This document shows positions 35,851-49,266 of a DNA stretch of 64,000 bases, in pieces (within the stretch, counting starts at the first letter, position 1; each line of letters begins with the position of its first letter). The notes beneath the pieces were generated by a model, which saw only the letters and a program-made list of their open reading frames with translations, did no database searches and had not been told where the DNA came from. The stretch covers positions 2,170,001 through 2,234,000 of the forward strand of contig NZ_CP046600.1 in NCBI RefSeq assembly GCF_018278905.1. The letters are read 5' to 3'. This stretch comes from Mycobacterium spongiae (lineage in GTDB: Bacteria > Actinomycetota > Actinomycetes > Mycobacteriales > Mycobacteriaceae). Both the position numbers and the translations under genes were made by a program.

Positions 35851-37226
35851 CTGCACGAGGCCGTCGTCGCCGGCCGCTGGACCCGGCGCGCCGCGCCGCC
35901 TTCGAGGTGCTGCGTGCGGTCAGCGAGCGCGGCGCCTACGCGAACCTGATGCTGCCCGCGTTGCTTTCCGAACGCGGCATCACCGGTCGTGACGCCGCGT
36001 TCGCTACCGAGCTGGCGTATGGCACCTGCCGCACCCGGGGCCTGCTCGACGCGGTAATCGGCGCGGCAGCCGAACGCTCGCCGGAGGCAATCAATCCGAT
36101 CCTGCTCGACCTGCTGCGGCTCGGCGCCTACCAACTGCTGCGCACCCGCGTCGACGCACACGCGGCGGTTTCGACGACAGTCGAGCAGGCTGGAATCGAA
36201 TTCGATTCGGCGCGAGCAGGTTTCGTCAATGGCGTGCTGCGGGCTATTGCTGCCCGAGACGAGCAATCCTGGGTCGACGAGCTGGCCCCCGATCCAGTCG
36301 TTGACCCGATCGGGCACGCCGCGTTCGCGCACGCGCACCCGCGATGGATCGCTCAGGCCTTTGCCGACTCGCTTGGGGCTGCTGCCGGGGAGCTTGACGC
36401 GGTGCTTGCCAGCGATGATGAACGTCCCCAGGTTCATTTGGCGGCCCGCCCCGGCGTGCTGACTGCCGGACAACTGGCCGACGCCGTGCATGGGACGGTC
36501 GGCCGGTATTCGCCATTTGCCGTCTACCTGCGACGTGGGGACCCCGGATCGTTGGCGCCGGTTCGCGACGGTCACGCTCTGGTCCAGGACGAGGGCAGCC
36601 AGCTGGTGGCTCGGGCGCTGTCGCTGGCGCCGGTAGGTGCGGACACAGGACGATGGCTGGATTTGTGTGCTGGGCCGGGCGGCAAGACCGCGCTGCTGGC
36701 TGCGCTGGGCCGAAACCCACACGCGGAGCCCGGTGTCCGAGTGACCGCGGTGGAGCCGTCGCAGCACCGCGCGGACCTGGTAGTTGAGAACACCCGCGGC
36801 TTGCCGGTCGAGGTGCTCCGCGTCGACGGCCGAGACAGCGGCCTGGAGCCGGGCTTTGACCGGGTGCTGGTCGATGTTCCCTGCACCGGGTTGGGTGCGT
36901 TGCGCCGCCGGCCGGAGGCCCGGTGGCGTCGCCAGCCAGCCGACATACCCGCTTTGGTCAAGCTGCAACGTGAGCTGCTGGCCGCCGCGATCACGCTGAC
37001 CAGGCCGGGTGGCGTGGTGCTGTACTCGACCTGCTCGCCGCATCTGGCCGAAACCGTCGGAATCGTGGCCGACGCGCGGCGCCGGCACCAGGTCGAACCG
37101 CTGGATACCCGGGAGTTGTTCGAGCCGATCGCCGATGGGTTGGGGGATGGGCCCTACGTTCAGCTGTGGCCGCACCGGCACGGCACCGACGCGATGTTCG
37201 CCGCCGCGTTGCGCCGCCTGAAGTGA
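35847..37226 (+). CDS. rsmB: 16S rRNA m5C967 methyltransferase RsmB (Fmu)
   Basis: 459 residues: an N-terminal NusB-like RNA-binding domain ([14 protein letters not shown] to [10 protein letters not shown]) joined to a Rossmann SAM domain. Motif I is [15 protein letters not shown] near residue 272, the catalytic Cys-containing motif [21 protein letters not shown] is motif IV and [11 protein letters not shown] is motif VI with the nucleophilic Cys. ATG 35847 overlaps the fmt stop. The fmt-rsmB-rpe order is standard in mycobacteria. Confidence 0.96.
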   Translation: MTARGRRRRPLDPARRAAFEVLRAVSERGAYANLMLPALLSERGITGRDAAFATELAYGTCRTRGLLDAVIGAAAERSPEAINPILLDLLRLGAYQLLRTRVDAHAAVSTTVEQAGIEFDSARAGFVNGVLRAIAARDEQSWVDELAPDPVVDPIGHAAFAHAHPRWIAQAFADSLGAAAGELDAVLASDDERPQVHLAARPGVLTAGQLADAVHGTVGRYSPFAVYLRRGDPGSLAPVRDGHALVQDEGSQLVARALSLAPVGADTGRWLDLCAGPGGKTALLAALGRNPHAEPGVRVTAVEPSQHRADLVVENTRGLPVEVLRVDGRDSGLEPGFDRVLVDVPCTGLGALRRRPEARWRRQPADIPALVKLQRELLAAAITLTRPGGVVLYSTCSPHLAETVGIVADARRRHQVEPLDTRELFEPIADGLGDGPYVQLWPHRHGTDAMFAAALRRLK

Positions 37227-37258
37227 GCTAGCTGGCATTGCTCAGTAGTGTGTCGAGC

Positions 37259-37948
37259 ATGCCTTGCACCACCCGGGGACCGCTGATAGCGCCGTCGATC
37301 CTGGCCGCGGATTTCGCCCGGCTCGCCGATGAGGCAGCTGCGGTCGAAGGTGCCGACTGGTTGCATGTCGACGTCATGGACGGCCACTTCGTGCCGAACC
37401 TGACGATCGGGTTGCCGGTCGTGGAGAGTCTGCTGGCCACCACCGGCATCCCCATGGATTGCCATCTGATGATTGACAACCCGGACCGGTGGGCCCCGCC
37501 CTACGCGGAAGCGGGGGCCTACAACGTCACGTTCCACGCCGAGGCCACTGACAATCCGGTCGGGGTGGCCCGCGACATCCAGGCGGCCGGAGCCAAGGCG
37601 GGGATCAGCGTTAAGCCGGGTACGCCGCTCGATCCTTACCTCGATATCTTGCGGTACTTCGACACCCTTCTGGTGATGTCGGTAGAACCCGGCTTCGGCG
37701 GTCAGAGTTTCATCCCGGATGTATTGGGCAAAGTGCGTAGAGTACGCAAGATGGTCGACGCGGGAGAGCTGACAATCCTGGTGGAGATCGATGGCGGTAT
37801 CAACGCGGACACCATCGAGCAGGCAGCCGAAGCCGGTGTCGACTGTTTTGTCGCGGGTTCCGCGGTTTATGGCGCGGCGGACCCGGCGGCCGCGGTTGAG
37901 GCATTGCGGCGACAGGCCGGTGCCGCGTCAGCACATCTGAGCGCATGA
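37259..37948 (+). CDS. rpe: ribulose-phosphate 3-epimerase
   Basis: Interconverts ribulose-5-phosphate and xylulose-5-phosphate; ribulose-5-phosphate is also the substrate for the DHBP synthase of riboflavin synthesis encoded just downstream. 229 residues, TIM barrel with [16 protein letters not shown], the metal ligands in [22 protein letters not shown], and the phosphate loop [11 protein letters not shown] with [10 protein letters not shown] 37259 is used; the frame is open from a TTG at 37238. Overlaps ribD by 4 bases. Confidence 0.97.
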   Translation: MPCTTRGPLIAPSILAADFARLADEAAAVEGADWLHVDVMDGHFVPNLTIGLPVVESLLATTGIPMDCHLMIDNPDRWAPPYAEAGAYNVTFHAEATDNPVGVARDIQAAGAKAGISVKPGTPLDPYLDILRYFDTLLVMSVEPGFGGQSFIPDVLGKVRRVRKMVDAGELTILVEIDGGINADTIEQAAEAGVDCFVAGSAVYGAADPAAAVEALRRQAGAASAHLSA

Positions 37949-38991
37949 ACCAGCCGCAGAACCAAGCCCAGGGCCAGCCGGAGACGGTCAAGAACATCGA
38001 GGAGGCAATGCGCCTCGCGGCCGAGCATGCCTGCCAAGTCAAGGGCAGCACGTATCCAAATCCACCCGTCGGGGCGGTCATTGTGGATCCCAACGGTCGG
38101 GTTGTCGGCGCCGGTGGCACCGAGCCTGCCGGTGGTGATCACGCCGAGGTGGTGGCGCTGCGCCGGGCCGGCGGGCTGGCGGCCGGCGGTATTGCCGTGG
38201 TGACCATGGAGCCGTGCAACCATTTCGGCAAGACTCCACCGTGCGTGAACGCACTGATCGAAGCCCGAGTGGGCACGGTGTTCTACGCGGTGCCCGACCC
38301 GAACGGGATCGCCGGCGGCGGCGCCGGCCGACTATCGGCGGCGGGTGTGCAGGTGCGATCGGGCGTGCTCGCGGATCAGGTGGCAGCCGGACCGATGCGG
38401 GAGTGGTTACACAAGCAACGGACCGGGCTGCCGCACGTCACCTGGAAGTTCGCCACCAGTATCGACGGTCGCAGCGCCGCTGCCGACGGCTCGAGCCAGT
38501 GGATCTCCAGCGACGCCGCGCGCCTGGACCTGCACCGTCGCCGGGCTATTGCCGACACGATCGTGGTAGGAACTGGCACCGTCATCGCCGATAACCCGGC
38601 CCTGACCGCGCGGCTGGCCGATGGCTCACTAGCGGACCGCCAACCGCTGCGTGTCGTTGTGGGCAAGCGTGAGGTGCCGCCGGAGGCGAAGGTGCTCAAC
38701 GATGATGCCCGGACCATGGTGATTCGCACCCACGACCCTGTGGAGGTGCTCAGGGCACTGTCGGACCGCACCGACGTGCTTCTCGAGGGCGGCCCAACGC
38801 TGGCCGGCGCTTTTCTGCGGGCTGGGGCGATCAACCGAATCTTGGCTTATGTCGCGCCCATCTTGCTCGGAGGACCGGTCACCTCGGTCGATGATGTGGG
38901 AGTGTCCAGCGTGGCGAATGCCCTGCGCTGGCAGTTCGACGGCGTCGAGAAGTGCGGCCCGGATCTCCTGCTCAGCCTCGTGGCGGGATAG
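37945..38991 (+). CDS. ribD: bifunctional riboflavin deaminase-reductase RibD (RibG)
   Basis: Catalyses the second and third steps of riboflavin synthesis: pyrimidine deamination, then NADPH-dependent ribosyl reduction. The 348-residue protein has the N-terminal CDA-type zinc deaminase ([14 protein letters not shown] and [13 protein letters not shown]) and the C-terminal DHFR-like reductase ([37 protein letters not shown]). ATG 37945 overlaps the rpe stop. The adjacent lprG-p55 operon on the other strand separates it from the remaining rib genes. Confidence 0.97.
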   Translation: MNQPQNQAQGQPETVKNIEEAMRLAAEHACQVKGSTYPNPPVGAVIVDPNGRVVGAGGTEPAGGDHAEVVALRRAGGLAAGGIAVVTMEPCNHFGKTPPCVNALIEARVGTVFYAVPDPNGIAGGGAGRLSAAGVQVRSGVLADQVAAGPMREWLHKQRTGLPHVTWKFATSIDGRSAAADGSSQWISSDAARLDLHRRRAIADTIVVGTGTVIADNPALTARLADGSLADRQPLRVVVGKREVPPEAKVLNDDARTMVIRTHDPVEVLRALSDRTDVLLEGGPTLAGAFLRAGAINRILAYVAPILLGGPVTSVDDVGVSSVANALRWQFDGVEKCGPDLLLSLVAG

Positions 38992-39007
38992 CGCGCCCCA
39001 AGCATCG

Positions 39008-40561
39008 CTAGGGCTTCGGCGCCAGTGCCTGACGCTCCGAGGCTTCGGGTTCCTCGGCATGTTCTTTGCGACCGCTGACCAACAGGCCCAGCACCGCACC
39101 GAACACACACACGAACGCGGTAATCGTAAAGATCTCCCCGTACATCAGCGCGAATGCCTGTTGGTACTGGGCGCCTATCGCGACCGCGCGTTCGAGCAGG
39201 CTGGCATCCGGAGGGATCGACGTCGACAGCCCGGCCAGGATCTGGTTGAAGCGGTACAAGCCCCAGGCGCTCAGCGCGGCCACACCGATCAACATGCCGG
39301 TCATCCGGGCGACCACCACCGCGGCTGAGGCGATGCCATGTTGGGCCGCTGGAACCACGCGCAGGGTCGCCGACGAGAGCGGCCCGATCACCAGCCCGAG
39401 TCCCAGCCCGGTGACGAGCAGGTCGGAGTGCATCGCGGGCACGGTGAATAAGCCCAAGATGCTGTGCCGATAGGCCAACAGGTCGACCGGCCAGTAGGAA
39501 ACCAGCCAATAGCCACCAGCAGCGATCATCAGCCCGGCGAAGGTTACCGCCCGATCCCCGGCCCTCGTGGCGATCCAGCCGCCCGCCAGCGCCCCGATCG
39601 GCAGCGCGATGAGGAACCACAGCAGCATTCCGGCCGCTTGGGTCTGGTCCATTTGGAGCACACCCTGGCCGAACAGCTCGACGTTGACCAGCGTCACCAT
39701 CAGCGCCGCGCCCGCGGCGACCGAGGCGCCCAGTGCGGCCAGGAACGGGCGGAAGTGGACGCCGGCAGGGTCGATGAGTCGGGTGCTGGACCGGCGTTCC
39801 CAGACGATGAATGCGACCGCCGCAGCGATGGCCCCGATCAGCAAGGGCAGACCGTAGCTCGGCAGTACTTCCTTGCCGTCGGGGTTGGGGTTGTACAACC
39901 CGATGACCGCAAGGCCCAGACCGACTGCGAGTAGCAGCCCGCCGACCAGGTCGATTTTTTCCGGCTCTGCGCTGCGGTCGTGAGAAGGCAGGCTGAAGTG
40001 GATCATGGTCATAGCGATCAGCGTCAGCGGAACATTGATCCAGAACACGTCCCGCCAATCGCGCAACAGCCAGACGATGAAGATCCCATACAGGGGGCCC
40101 AGCACACTGCCGAGCTCTTGTGCGGCGCCGATGCCCCCCAACACCCCAGCGCGGCTTCGCTGCGACCACAGATCGGCTCCGAGCGCCAGTGTGACCGGTA
40201 GCAACGCGCCACTGGCCACGCCTTGGATGGTGCGGCCGGCTATCAGCATGTGGAAGTCGCCAAAACCGCCGGCCAGCGCCGTCACCACCGACCCGACGAT
40301 GAACGTCGCCAGGCTGACCTGCAGCAGGAGTTTGCGGCCGAACCGATCGGAGGCCCGGCCCAGCAGCGGCATGGCGGCGATGTAGCCCAGCAGGTACATC
40401 GTGACGATCCAGGTGATCCGCTGCAGCTGATTAACGGGGATGCCGACGTCACGCATGATGTCGCGCATGATGGTGACCACGACATAGGTGTCCAGCGCCC
40501 CCAGCAGGACCGCGAGACTGCCCGCGCTGATCGCGACTCGGCGACCGGCTCGCATGCTCAT
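39008..40561 (-). CDS. major facilitator lipid/drug exporter P55
   Basis: A 14-helix MFS transporter of about 517 residues that works with LprG to export triacylglycerides and maintain envelope lipids; loss gives drug sensitivity in M. tuberculosis (Rv1410c). Visible features are the DHA2-type motif [17 protein letters not shown] between helices 2 and 3, motif C-like [18 protein letters not shown] in helix 5, and a periplasmic loop containing [18 protein letters not shown] 40561 overlaps the lprG stop by one base. The Met at 40555 ([12 protein letters not shown]) is the alternative. Confidence 0.94.
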   Translation of the reverse strand: MSMRAGRRVAISAGSLAVLLGALDTYVVVTIMRDIMRDVGIPVNQLQRITWIVTMYLLGYIAAMPLLGRASDRFGRKLLLQVSLATFIVGSVVTALAGGFGDFHMLIAGRTIQGVASGALLPVTLALGADLWSQRSRAGVLGGIGAAQELGSVLGPLYGIFIVWLLRDWRDVFWINVPLTLIAMTMIHFSLPSHDRSAEPEKIDLVGGLLLAVGLGLAVIGLYNPNPDGKEVLPSYGLPLLIGAIAAAVAFIVWERRSSTRLIDPAGVHFRPFLAALGASVAAGAALMVTLVNVELFGQGVLQMDQTQAAGMLLWFLIALPIGALAGGWIATRAGDRAVTFAGLMIAAGGYWLVSYWPVDLLAYRHSILGLFTVPAMHSDLLVTGLGLGLVIGPLSSATLRVVPAAQHGIASAAVVVARMTGMLIGVAALSAWGLYRFNQILAGLSTSIPPDASLLERAVAIGAQYQQAFALMYGEIFTITAFVCVFGAVLGLLVSGRKEHAEEPEASERQALAPKP

Positions 40562-41274
40562 CAACTCACCGGGGGCTTGGTGACCTGCACCTGTTCGCCC
40601 CACTTCGACAACGTCATCTGAACCGAATTGCCCGAACCGCGATTCAACTTGGCCTGGGCGAGCTGGTGATCGCCGGACTCCTCAACCCACACGGTGCCTG
40701 GCACCGGCTCGGTCGCGCCGAACGGCGGCGCGATCGCATTCACCGCCTCCGCCGAGACGTTTCCGCTGATGCGGATCGTGCTCTGCCCGTTGATCGTGTC
40801 GCGCCCTTCGGCCTTGGCGTCGGTGAAGTTCGCCAGCACGTTGGCCAAGCCGACATCCGGGTTGAGGATCTGTGACGGATCGTAGACAGCGGCAGCCGGA
40901 CCGAAATCGCTCCACTTGTTCGGTGTGAGGGTGGCGTACAGCACCCCTTCATAGACGATGAAGTCGGCGTCGATCTCCGATCCGCCGAGGGTGAGCTTGA
41001 CGTTTCCGCTGGCAGCGGTGGCAGGAGAGGTGGTGAGATCGCCGCTGAGTGTCTTGAGCGACAATCCTGGAATCGTGCCTTCCACCGTGAGCACCAGGTG
41101 TGCGCTCTGGAGGTCCTTGGTCTGCTCGGTCGCCTGCTGAACCAGCGGCGCCGCGTCGGGCAGCGGTCCGCCGCTTGGTTTGGAGCTCGACGAGCAGCCA
41201 GCCACCACGATGGTGGCTGCGCTCAAGGCGGCGAAGCCGGCTAACAGCCGGCGGTGACGTCTGGGGGTCTGCAT
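40561..41274 (-). CDS. lprG: lipoprotein LprG
   Basis: Periplasmic lipid-binding lipoprotein (237 residues) that carries triacylated lipids and lipoarabinomannan. The signal peptide [20 protein letters not shown] ends in a lipobox VVAGC with the lipidated Cys near residue 27. The mature LppX/LprAFG-type domain follows ([22 protein letters not shown] to [18 protein letters not shown]). ATG 41274 places the signal correctly; ATG 41283 would add three residues. It is the first gene of the lprG-p55 operon and is divergent from riboflavin synthase. Confidence 0.96.
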   Translation of the reverse strand: MQTPRRHRRLLAGFAALSAATIVVAGCSSSSKPSGGPLPDAAPLVQQATEQTKDLQSAHLVLTVEGTIPGLSLKTLSGDLTTSPATAASGNVKLTLGGSEIDADFIVYEGVLYATLTPNKWSDFGPAAAVYDPSQILNPDVGLANVLANFTDAKAEGRDTINGQSTIRISGNVSAEAVNAIAPPFGATEPVPGTVWVEESGDHQLAQAKLNRGSGNSVQMTLSKWGEQVQVTKPPVS

Positions 41275-41383
41275 ATCCTGCATCGTAGAGGGTGACGGTG
41301 AGCGGACTCGGGAACGTGGGGGTTGCGGGTCCGCCCTTGCGCCAGGGTGTCCGGTGTTTGTACTGGCCAATTAGCCTGGTGCA

Positions 41384-41995
41384 ATGTTCACCGGGATTGT
41401 CGAGGAACTCGGAGAGGTAGTTGGCCGGGACGCGCTCGCTGATGCCGCCCGCCTGCTCATCCGTGGCCCCATCGTGACTACCGACGCCGGACACGGCGAT
41501 TCGATTGCCGTCAACGGTGTGTGTTTGACCGTCGTCGACGTGCTGGCCGACGGTCAGTTCAGTGCCGACGTGATGGGTGAGACGCTAAACCGCTCCAACC
41601 TGGGCGAACTTCGGCCTGGCAGCCGGGTCAACCTGGAACGCGCGGCCGCGCTCAACAGCCGTCTCGGCGGACACATTGTCCAGGGGCATGTCGATGGTAC
41701 GGGTGAGATTGTGGAACGCACACCGTCACCGCATTGGGAGGTGGTGCGGATCGAGATGCCCGCTGCGGTGGCGCGCTACGTCGTCGAAAAGGGGTCGATT
41801 ACCGTGGATGGGGTTTCATTGACGGTTTCCGGGCTTGGCGCCGAGCCCCGGCACTGGTTCGAGGTTTCGCTGATCCCGACCACCCGGGAGCTGACCACCC
41901 TCGGTAGCGCTCCGGTGGGAACGCGGGTGAACCTCGAGGTCGACGTCATCGCAAAGTATGTTGAACGGCTGTTTCCCAGCGCCTCCACGGGGTAG
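41384..41995 (+). CDS. ribE: riboflavin synthase alpha chain
   Basis: Dismutates two 6,7-dimethyl-8-ribityllumazines into riboflavin. 203 residues with the two homologous lumazine-binding repeats: MFTGIVEELGEVVG at the N-terminus, NGVCLTVVDV, and then HIVQGHVDGTGEIVER with DGVSLTVSG. Also called ribC in M. tuberculosis. It starts 109 bases from the divergent lprG. It is separated from ribA2 by 186 bases that contain a TGCCCG/CGGGCA hairpin (42080-42096) but no FMN riboswitch. Confidence 0.96.
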   Translation: MFTGIVEELGEVVGRDALADAARLLIRGPIVTTDAGHGDSIAVNGVCLTVVDVLADGQFSADVMGETLNRSNLGELRPGSRVNLERAAALNSRLGGHIVQGHVDGTGEIVERTPSPHWEVVRIEMPAAVARYVVEKGSITVDGVSLTVSGLGAEPRHWFEVSLIPTTRELTTLGSAPVGTRVNLEVDVIAKYVERLFPSASTG

Positions 41996-42181
41996 CGGCC
42001 GGTGCCGAGGTGGCCGCGAAAGAGCCACTACCCCCGCTGGAGCGGGTCGGGCGAGCGGCCAACATTTTCTTCCCCATCGTGCCCGCACTACGGGCAGGCG
42101 AGGCCGACCGACCGAATGGGTCATACTGAAGGCAACACGTGGACTTCTCGTGTGCGCTGGTCCGACAGCAAGGTAGCGACG

Positions 42182-44488
<2,307 letters not shown>

Positions 44489-44496
44489 CACTCGCC

Positions 44497-44859
44497 TCAG
44501 ACTGCCCCGCCACACCCGCCGGGGGGAGCGAGTGGCGGCAGGATGCTGCCGTTGTCGACCACACACGTCAGCGTGAGCTGTGAGCCCGCGAACGGGACCT
44601 CGAAGCGTACCTGGTGCCAGTAGGACCCATCGGGGTAGCGGATGCCATCGCAGTAGCCGAGTCCAGTGAACCCACCGTTGCCGCCGCCGGGACACCAGCC
44701 CTGTGAGCTGTTGGGCATGAATGGGCTGAAAGTAGGCGGTGGGGCCGGCGCGGGTGGCGCGGGCTGTCCCTCGGACGCGGGCTCCGCACTGGCGACCCCG
44801 GTGGACCCAACGAAGGCGGCGGCAGCGATTGCAAAGACTAAGTTCCCTAATTTACGCAC
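44497..44859 (-). CDS. small secreted protein with CDG-type motif
   Basis: 120 residues starting VRKLGNLVFAIAAAAFVGSTGVASAEP: a Sec signal peptide with cleavage predicted after ASA. The mature chain is Pro-rich at first (APPAPAPPPTFSPF) and then has a compact Cys-containing domain with WCPGGGNGG, YCDGIRYPDGSYWHQV and LTCVVDNGS, resembling small exported mycobacterial proteins of unknown function. Four Cys could form two disulfides. GTG 44859 is preceded by GGAGAG; a TTG at 44880 is an alternative. M. tuberculosis has different genes between Rv1417 and uvrC, as I recall. Confidence 0.75.
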   Translation of the reverse strand: MRKLGNLVFAIAAAAFVGSTGVASAEPASEGQPAPPAPAPPPTFSPFMPNSSQGWCPGGGNGGFTGLGYCDGIRYPDGSYWHQVRFEVPFAGSQLTLTCVVDNGSILPPLAPPGGCGGAV

Positions 44860-45001
44860 GATTAACTCATTTCTCTCCAACTGGGTTTAGCGCCCGGACC
44901 CACCCGGGTCCCGGGTCCGGCCAAACGCACGTGAGTATCGCCGCCAGCAAACAGCGGATCGGCGCCGCTAGCGCGGCGACGGTGTTACGCCACCGGAGCA
45001 G

Positions 45002-45081
45002 AGTCGCGATGTGTCTGCTCGTTTACTAGCGTGTCTAGCCATTTACTTTCGTGTCTAGTCAAATACTTCCGTGTCTCATTT
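45002..45081 (+). repeat. four tandem 20-bp repeats between the secreted-protein gene and uvrC
   Basis: GTGTCT recurs at exactly 45011, 45031, 45051 and 45071. The units are of the form TTTACTTTCGTGTCTAGTCA, with the first being the most diverged. The period of 20 bases is close to two helical turns, so repeated sites would lie on one face of the DNA. The array is AT-richer than its surroundings and lies in the 410-bp region between divergent genes. A further short direct repeat, CGTCATAGAA / CGTCATAGGA, follows at about 45116-45137. Confidence 0.85.
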
Positions 45082-45269
45082 GTTACCTTAGCAAGCTGGG
45101 TGTTGAATGCAACTTCGTCATAGAAACGTCATAGGAACGAGCACACCGACAGTCCGCCACTGGGCGGACCACACCCGGACCGGTGCACCGCCAGGTGCCG
45201 GCACGGCCATGCGGGCACCGCCGGGAACCGACGCGAAACGGTCCGTTCAGCTACTACTAGCCTGGATAC

Positions 45270-47237
45270 GTGGCAGATCCCGCAACCTATCGGCCCGCTC
45301 CCGGGTCTATCCCGGTCGAGCCGGGTGTCTACCAATTTCGGGATCAGCATGGGCGAGTCATCTACGTCGGCAAGGCCAAGAGTCTGCGCAGCCGGCTAAC
45401 GTCATACTTTGCCGATCTTGCGAACCTGCACCCGCGAACCCGGCAGATGGTGATGACCGCGGCCAAGGTCGAGTGGACGGTGGTCAACACCGAGGTCGAG
45501 GCGCTGCAGCTGGAATACAACTGGATCAAAGAGTTCGATCCGCGATTCAACGTTCGCTACCGCGACGACAAGTCCTATCCGGTGCTGGCCGTTACGCTCA
45601 ACGAGGAGTTTCCGCGATTGATGGTCTACCGCGGTCCGCGGCGTAAAGGTGTGCGCTATTTCGGGCCTTACTCGCACGCGTGGGCAATCCGGGAGACGTT
45701 GGATCTGCTCACCAGGGTGTTTCCAGCGCGCACCTGTTCGACTGGAGTATTCAAGCGGCACAAGCAGATCGACCGTCCCTGCCTGCTGGGCTACATCGAC
45801 AAGTGTGCGGCTCCGTGTGTCAACCGGGTCAGCGCGGCGGAGCATCGCCGGATCGTGGGAGACTTCTGTGACTTCCTCTCCGGCAAGACCGACCGATTTG
45901 CCCGCGATCTGCAGCATCGGATGACCGCCGCCGCCGAGCAGCTCGACTTCGAACAAGCCGCGCGACTGCGCGACGATCTGTCCGCGGTGAAGCGGGCCAT
46001 GGAAAAGCAGACAGTGGTGCTCGGTGACGGCACCGACGCCGATGTGGTGGCCGTGGCTGATGACGAGCTGGAAGCGGCCGTGCAGGTGTTCCACGTGCGT
46101 GGCGGGCGGGTTCGCGGCCAACGCGGCTGGATTGTGGAAAAGTCCGGAGAGCCAGGAGATTCCGACGAACAACAGGTGGTCGAACAGTTCTTGACCCAGT
46201 TCTACGGTGACCAAGCGGAGCTGGACCTCCACACCGCGCCGGCCGCAGACGAATCCGCCAATCCGGTTCCCCGTGAGGTGCTGGTGCCGTCTCTGCCGTC
46301 CAATGCGGACGAACTGGCCAGCTGGCTGTCCGGGCTACGTGGTGCACGGGTCGCGCTGCGGGTACCTCGCCGGGGCGATAAACGGGCACTGGCGGAAACG
46401 GTGCAGCGCAACGCGAAAGAAGCGCTGCAGCAACATAAGCTGAAGCGTGCTGGGGACTTCAATGCCAGATCTGCTGCGCTGCAGAATATTCAGGACTCCT
46501 TGGGTTTGGCCGAAGCGCCGCTGCGGATCGAGTGCGTCGATGTCAGCCATGTGCAAGGCACCGACGTGGTTGGGTCCTTGGTCGTGTTCGAGGACGGGTT
46601 GCCACGCAAATCGGACTACCGCCACTTCGGTATCCGAGAGGCCGCCGGGGCCGGCCGATCCGATGACGTCGCGTCTATCGCTGAGGTGACCCGGCGGCGG
46701 TTCCTACGACACCTGAACGAGCAGAGTCAGCCGAATATGCCGTCCCCGGAGGGAAAATCATCAGAAAAGGTAAGGCGGTTCGCCTACCCGCCTAACTTGT
46801 ACGTGGTGGATGGCGGCGCACCTCAGGTCAACGCCGCCAGCGCAGTGCTCGACGAGCTGGGTATCACCGATGTCGCGGTCATTGGTCTGGCCAAACGGCT
46901 AGAGGAGGTGTGGGTGGCGTCCGAGCCCGACCCGATCATTCTGCCGCGCAACAGTGAGGGTCTCTATCTTCTGCAGAGGGTGCGCGACGAGGCGCATCGA
47001 TTCGCCATCACCTACCATCGGAGCAAGCGATCCAGGCGAATGACCGCATCGGCGTTGGATTCCGTGCCGGGATTGGGAGAGCACCGCCGCAAGGCGCTGG
47101 TCACTCACTTCGGATCGATAGCTCGACTCAAGGAGGCCACCGTCGAGCAGATCACCGCCGTACCGGGAATCGGCGTGGCCACCGCCACCGCTGTCGTGGA
47201 GGCGCTGCGACCCGATCGGCGCGGAGCTGCGGAATGA
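45270..47237 (+). CDS. uvrC: excinuclease ABC subunit C
   Basis: Makes both incisions in nucleotide excision repair. 655 residues: the GIY-YIG nuclease ([27 protein letters not shown]) near residue 17, a Cys-rich region around [14 protein letters not shown], the UVR motif [17 protein letters not shown], the RNase H-like second nuclease ([23 protein letters not shown]) and C-terminal tandem HhH ([26 protein letters not shown]). GTG 45270 begins [12 protein letters not shown]. The stop overlaps rapZ by 4 bases. Confidence 0.98.
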   Translation: MADPATYRPAPGSIPVEPGVYQFRDQHGRVIYVGKAKSLRSRLTSYFADLANLHPRTRQMVMTAAKVEWTVVNTEVEALQLEYNWIKEFDPRFNVRYRDDKSYPVLAVTLNEEFPRLMVYRGPRRKGVRYFGPYSHAWAIRETLDLLTRVFPARTCSTGVFKRHKQIDRPCLLGYIDKCAAPCVNRVSAAEHRRIVGDFCDFLSGKTDRFARDLQHRMTAAAEQLDFEQAARLRDDLSAVKRAMEKQTVVLGDGTDADVVAVADDELEAAVQVFHVRGGRVRGQRGWIVEKSGEPGDSDEQQVVEQFLTQFYGDQAELDLHTAPAADESANPVPREVLVPSLPSNADELASWLSGLRGARVALRVPRRGDKRALAETVQRNAKEALQQHKLKRAGDFNARSAALQNIQDSLGLAEAPLRIECVDVSHVQGTDVVGSLVVFEDGLPRKSDYRHFGIREAAGAGRSDDVASIAEVTRRRFLRHLNEQSQPNMPSPEGKSSEKVRRFAYPPNLYVVDGGAPQVNAASAVLDELGITDVAVIGLAKRLEEVWVASEPDPIILPRNSEGLYLLQRVRDEAHRFAITYHRSKRSRRMTASALDSVPGLGEHRRKALVTHFGSIARLKEATVEQITAVPGIGVATATAVVEALRPDRRGAAE

Positions 47238-48181
47238 CCAGTCCGATTGGGGCCGACGACAACGGTCCAGGTCCGATCCACGCGGAACTTGCCGACAGCC
47301 TGCCTAGCGATGCCTGCGCCGGTATCGACGTCGTCCTGGTGACCGGGCTCTCCGGGGCAGGCCGCGGCACTGCGGCCAAGGTGCTCGAGGACCTTGGCTG
47401 GTATGTCGCCGACAACCTGCCCCCGCAGCTGATCACCCGCATGGTGGACTTTGGGCTGGCGGCGGGATCACGAATCACCCAGCTGGCGGTGGTCATGGAT
47501 GTGCGGTCGCGTGGTTTCACCGGCGACCTAGATTCCGTGCGCAGCGAACTGGCCACGCGCAGCATTACGCCGCGCGTGGTGTTCCTGGAGGCGTCCGATG
47601 ACATGCTGGTGCGACGCTATGAACAGAATCGCCGCAGCCATCCGCTGCAGGGCGAGCAGACCCTGGCTGAGGGCATCGTTGCCGAACGTAGGATGCTGGC
47701 TCCAGTTCGCGCCACCGCGGACTTGATCATCGACACGTCAAAACTATCGGTACGGGGCTTAAGGGAAAGTATCGAGCGCGCATTCGGCGGCAACGGCGGC
47801 GCGACCACGAGCGTCACCGTGGAGTCGTTCGGTTTCAAGTACGGCCTGCCGATGGACGCCGACATGGTCATGGACGTGCGATTCCTGCCGAATCCGCATT
47901 GGGTGGATGAGTTGCGGCCGCTCACCGGCCAGCATCACCCGGTGCGGGAGTATGTGCTGAGCCAGCCCGGTGCGGCTGAATTTCTCGAGACCTACCATAG
48001 GTTGCTGTCGCTGATTGTCGGTGGCTACCGCCGGGAGGGGAAGCGGTATATGACGATCGCCGTTGGCTGTACCGGTGGTAAGCATCGCAGCGTGGCGATC
48101 GCCGAGGCGCTCATGGAACTGTTGCAGCTCGACCCGCAACTGTCGGTGCGGGTGTTGCATCGGGATCTGGGTCGCGAATGA
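47234..48181 (+). CDS. RapZ/YvcJ-family nucleotide-binding protein, Rv1421-like
   Basis: 315 residues. An N-terminal P-loop-like domain ([31 protein letters not shown]) and the typical C-terminal domain ([27 protein letters not shown], then [14 protein letters not shown]). The Walker lysine is replaced by Arg (GAGRGT instead of GSGKS), as in M. tuberculosis, so nucleotide binding may be altered. E. coli RapZ is an RNA adaptor controlling glmS mRNA; the actinobacterial role is not established. Member of the conserved uvrC-rapZ-yvcK-whiA operon. Confidence 0.93.
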   Translation: MTSPIGADDNGPGPIHAELADSLPSDACAGIDVVLVTGLSGAGRGTAAKVLEDLGWYVADNLPPQLITRMVDFGLAAGSRITQLAVVMDVRSRGFTGDLDSVRSELATRSITPRVVFLEASDDMLVRRYEQNRRSHPLQGEQTLAEGIVAERRMLAPVRATADLIIDTSKLSVRGLRESIERAFGGNGGATTSVTVESFGFKYGLPMDADMVMDVRFLPNPHWVDELRPLTGQHHPVREYVLSQPGAAEFLETYHRLLSLIVGGYRREGKRYMTIAVGCTGGKHRSVAIAEALMELLQLDPQLSVRVLHRDLGRE

Positions 48182-49266
48182 GTTCGCCGATGGGCCCAGC
48201 GACAAGCGGAAGCATCGTTGCGCTTGGCGGTGGTCACGGCTTGTACGCGACCCTGTCGGCGGCTCGCCGGCTGACTCCGTCCGCCACCGCGGTGGTGACC
48301 GTCGCCGATGACGGTGGCTCGTCCGGCCGGCTCCGCAACGACCTGGATGTCGTCCCGCCGGGGGATCTGCGAATGGCCTTGGCGGCGTTGGCATCCGACA
48401 GCCCACATGGACGATTGTGGGCGACCATCCTGCAGCATCGCTTCGGCGGCAGCGGCGCGTTGTCCGGTCATCCGATTGGCAACCTGATGCTCGCCGGCCT
48501 CAATGAGGTGCTCGCCGACCCGGTCGCCGCGCTGGACGAGCTCGGTCGCATCCTCGGGGTCAAGGGCAGAGTGTTGCCGATGTGTCCCATCGCGCTGCAG
48601 ATCGAGGCCGACGTGTCCGGCCTCGAAGCCGATCCCCGGATGTTTCGGCTGATCCGCGGTCAGGTGGCGATCGCGACGACGCCGGGAAAGGTGCGGCGGG
48701 TGCGCTTGTTGCCCACCGATCCGCCGGCGACTCGACAGGCCGTCGACGCGATCATGGCCGCCGACCTCGTCGTTCTGGGACCTGGATCGTGGTTCACCAG
48801 TGTCATCCCGCACCTGCTGGTGCCGGGGCTGGCTGCGGCTCTACGGGCCACCACGGCCAGGCGGGCGCTGGTGCTGAACTTGGTGGCGGAACCGGGGGAG
48901 ACGGCCGGTTTCTCGGTGGAGCGTCATCTGCACGTGCTGGCCCAGCACGCGCCAGGATTCACTGTGCACGACGTCATCATCGACGCCGAACGAGTGCCCA
49001 GTGAACGAGAGCGGGATCAACTGCGTCGCACGGCGACCTTGTTTGAGGCCGAGGTGCACTTCGCGGATGTCGCCCGACCTGGTACACCTTTACATGACCC
49101 GGGCAAGTTGGCGGCGGTCCTCGATGGAGTGCGGGTGCGCGGCGGGGGGCCGGCACCGTCTCCGGTGGCGAGTACCGAGGAGATTCCGGTCGACGATGGA
49201 CGTCAGCAGACTGGCGTGCATGGACCGGGTGGTTACGGACCGAGGGGTGACGACACGTGGCGATGA
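48178..49266 (+). CDS. YvcK/CofD-like protein, Rv1422-like
   Basis: 362 residues of the gluconeogenesis-factor (YvcK) family, related to CofD 2-phospho-L-lactate transferase. Features are [19 protein letters not shown] near the N-terminus, [16 protein letters not shown] and [18 protein letters not shown]. In M. tuberculosis the homologue CuvA is a PknB substrate needed for normal cell-wall growth, and it binds UDP-sugars in Bacillus. The C-terminal 30 residues are low complexity and species-specific. ATGA overlaps on both sides. Confidence 0.92.
   Translation: MSSPMGPATSGSIVALGGGHGLYATLSAARRLTPSATAVVTVADDGGSSGRLRNDLDVVPPGDLRMALAALASDSPHGRLWATILQHRFGGSGALSGHPIGNLMLAGLNEVLADPVAALDELGRILGVKGRVLPMCPIALQIEADVSGLEADPRMFRLIRGQVAIATTPGKVRRVRLLPTDPPATRQAVDAIMAADLVVLGPGSWFTSVIPHLLVPGLAAALRATTARRALVLNLVAEPGETAGFSVERHLHVLAQHAPGFTVHDVIIDAERVPSERERDQLRRTATLFEAEVHFADVARPGTPLHDPGKLAAVLDGVRVRGGGPAPSPVASTEEIPVDDGRQQTGVHGPGGYGPRGDDTWR

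Noticed and set aside
41996-42181. FMN riboswitch before ribA2
   Set aside because: The conserved FMN aptamer blocks are absent; only a 6-bp hairpin at 42080-42096 is present.
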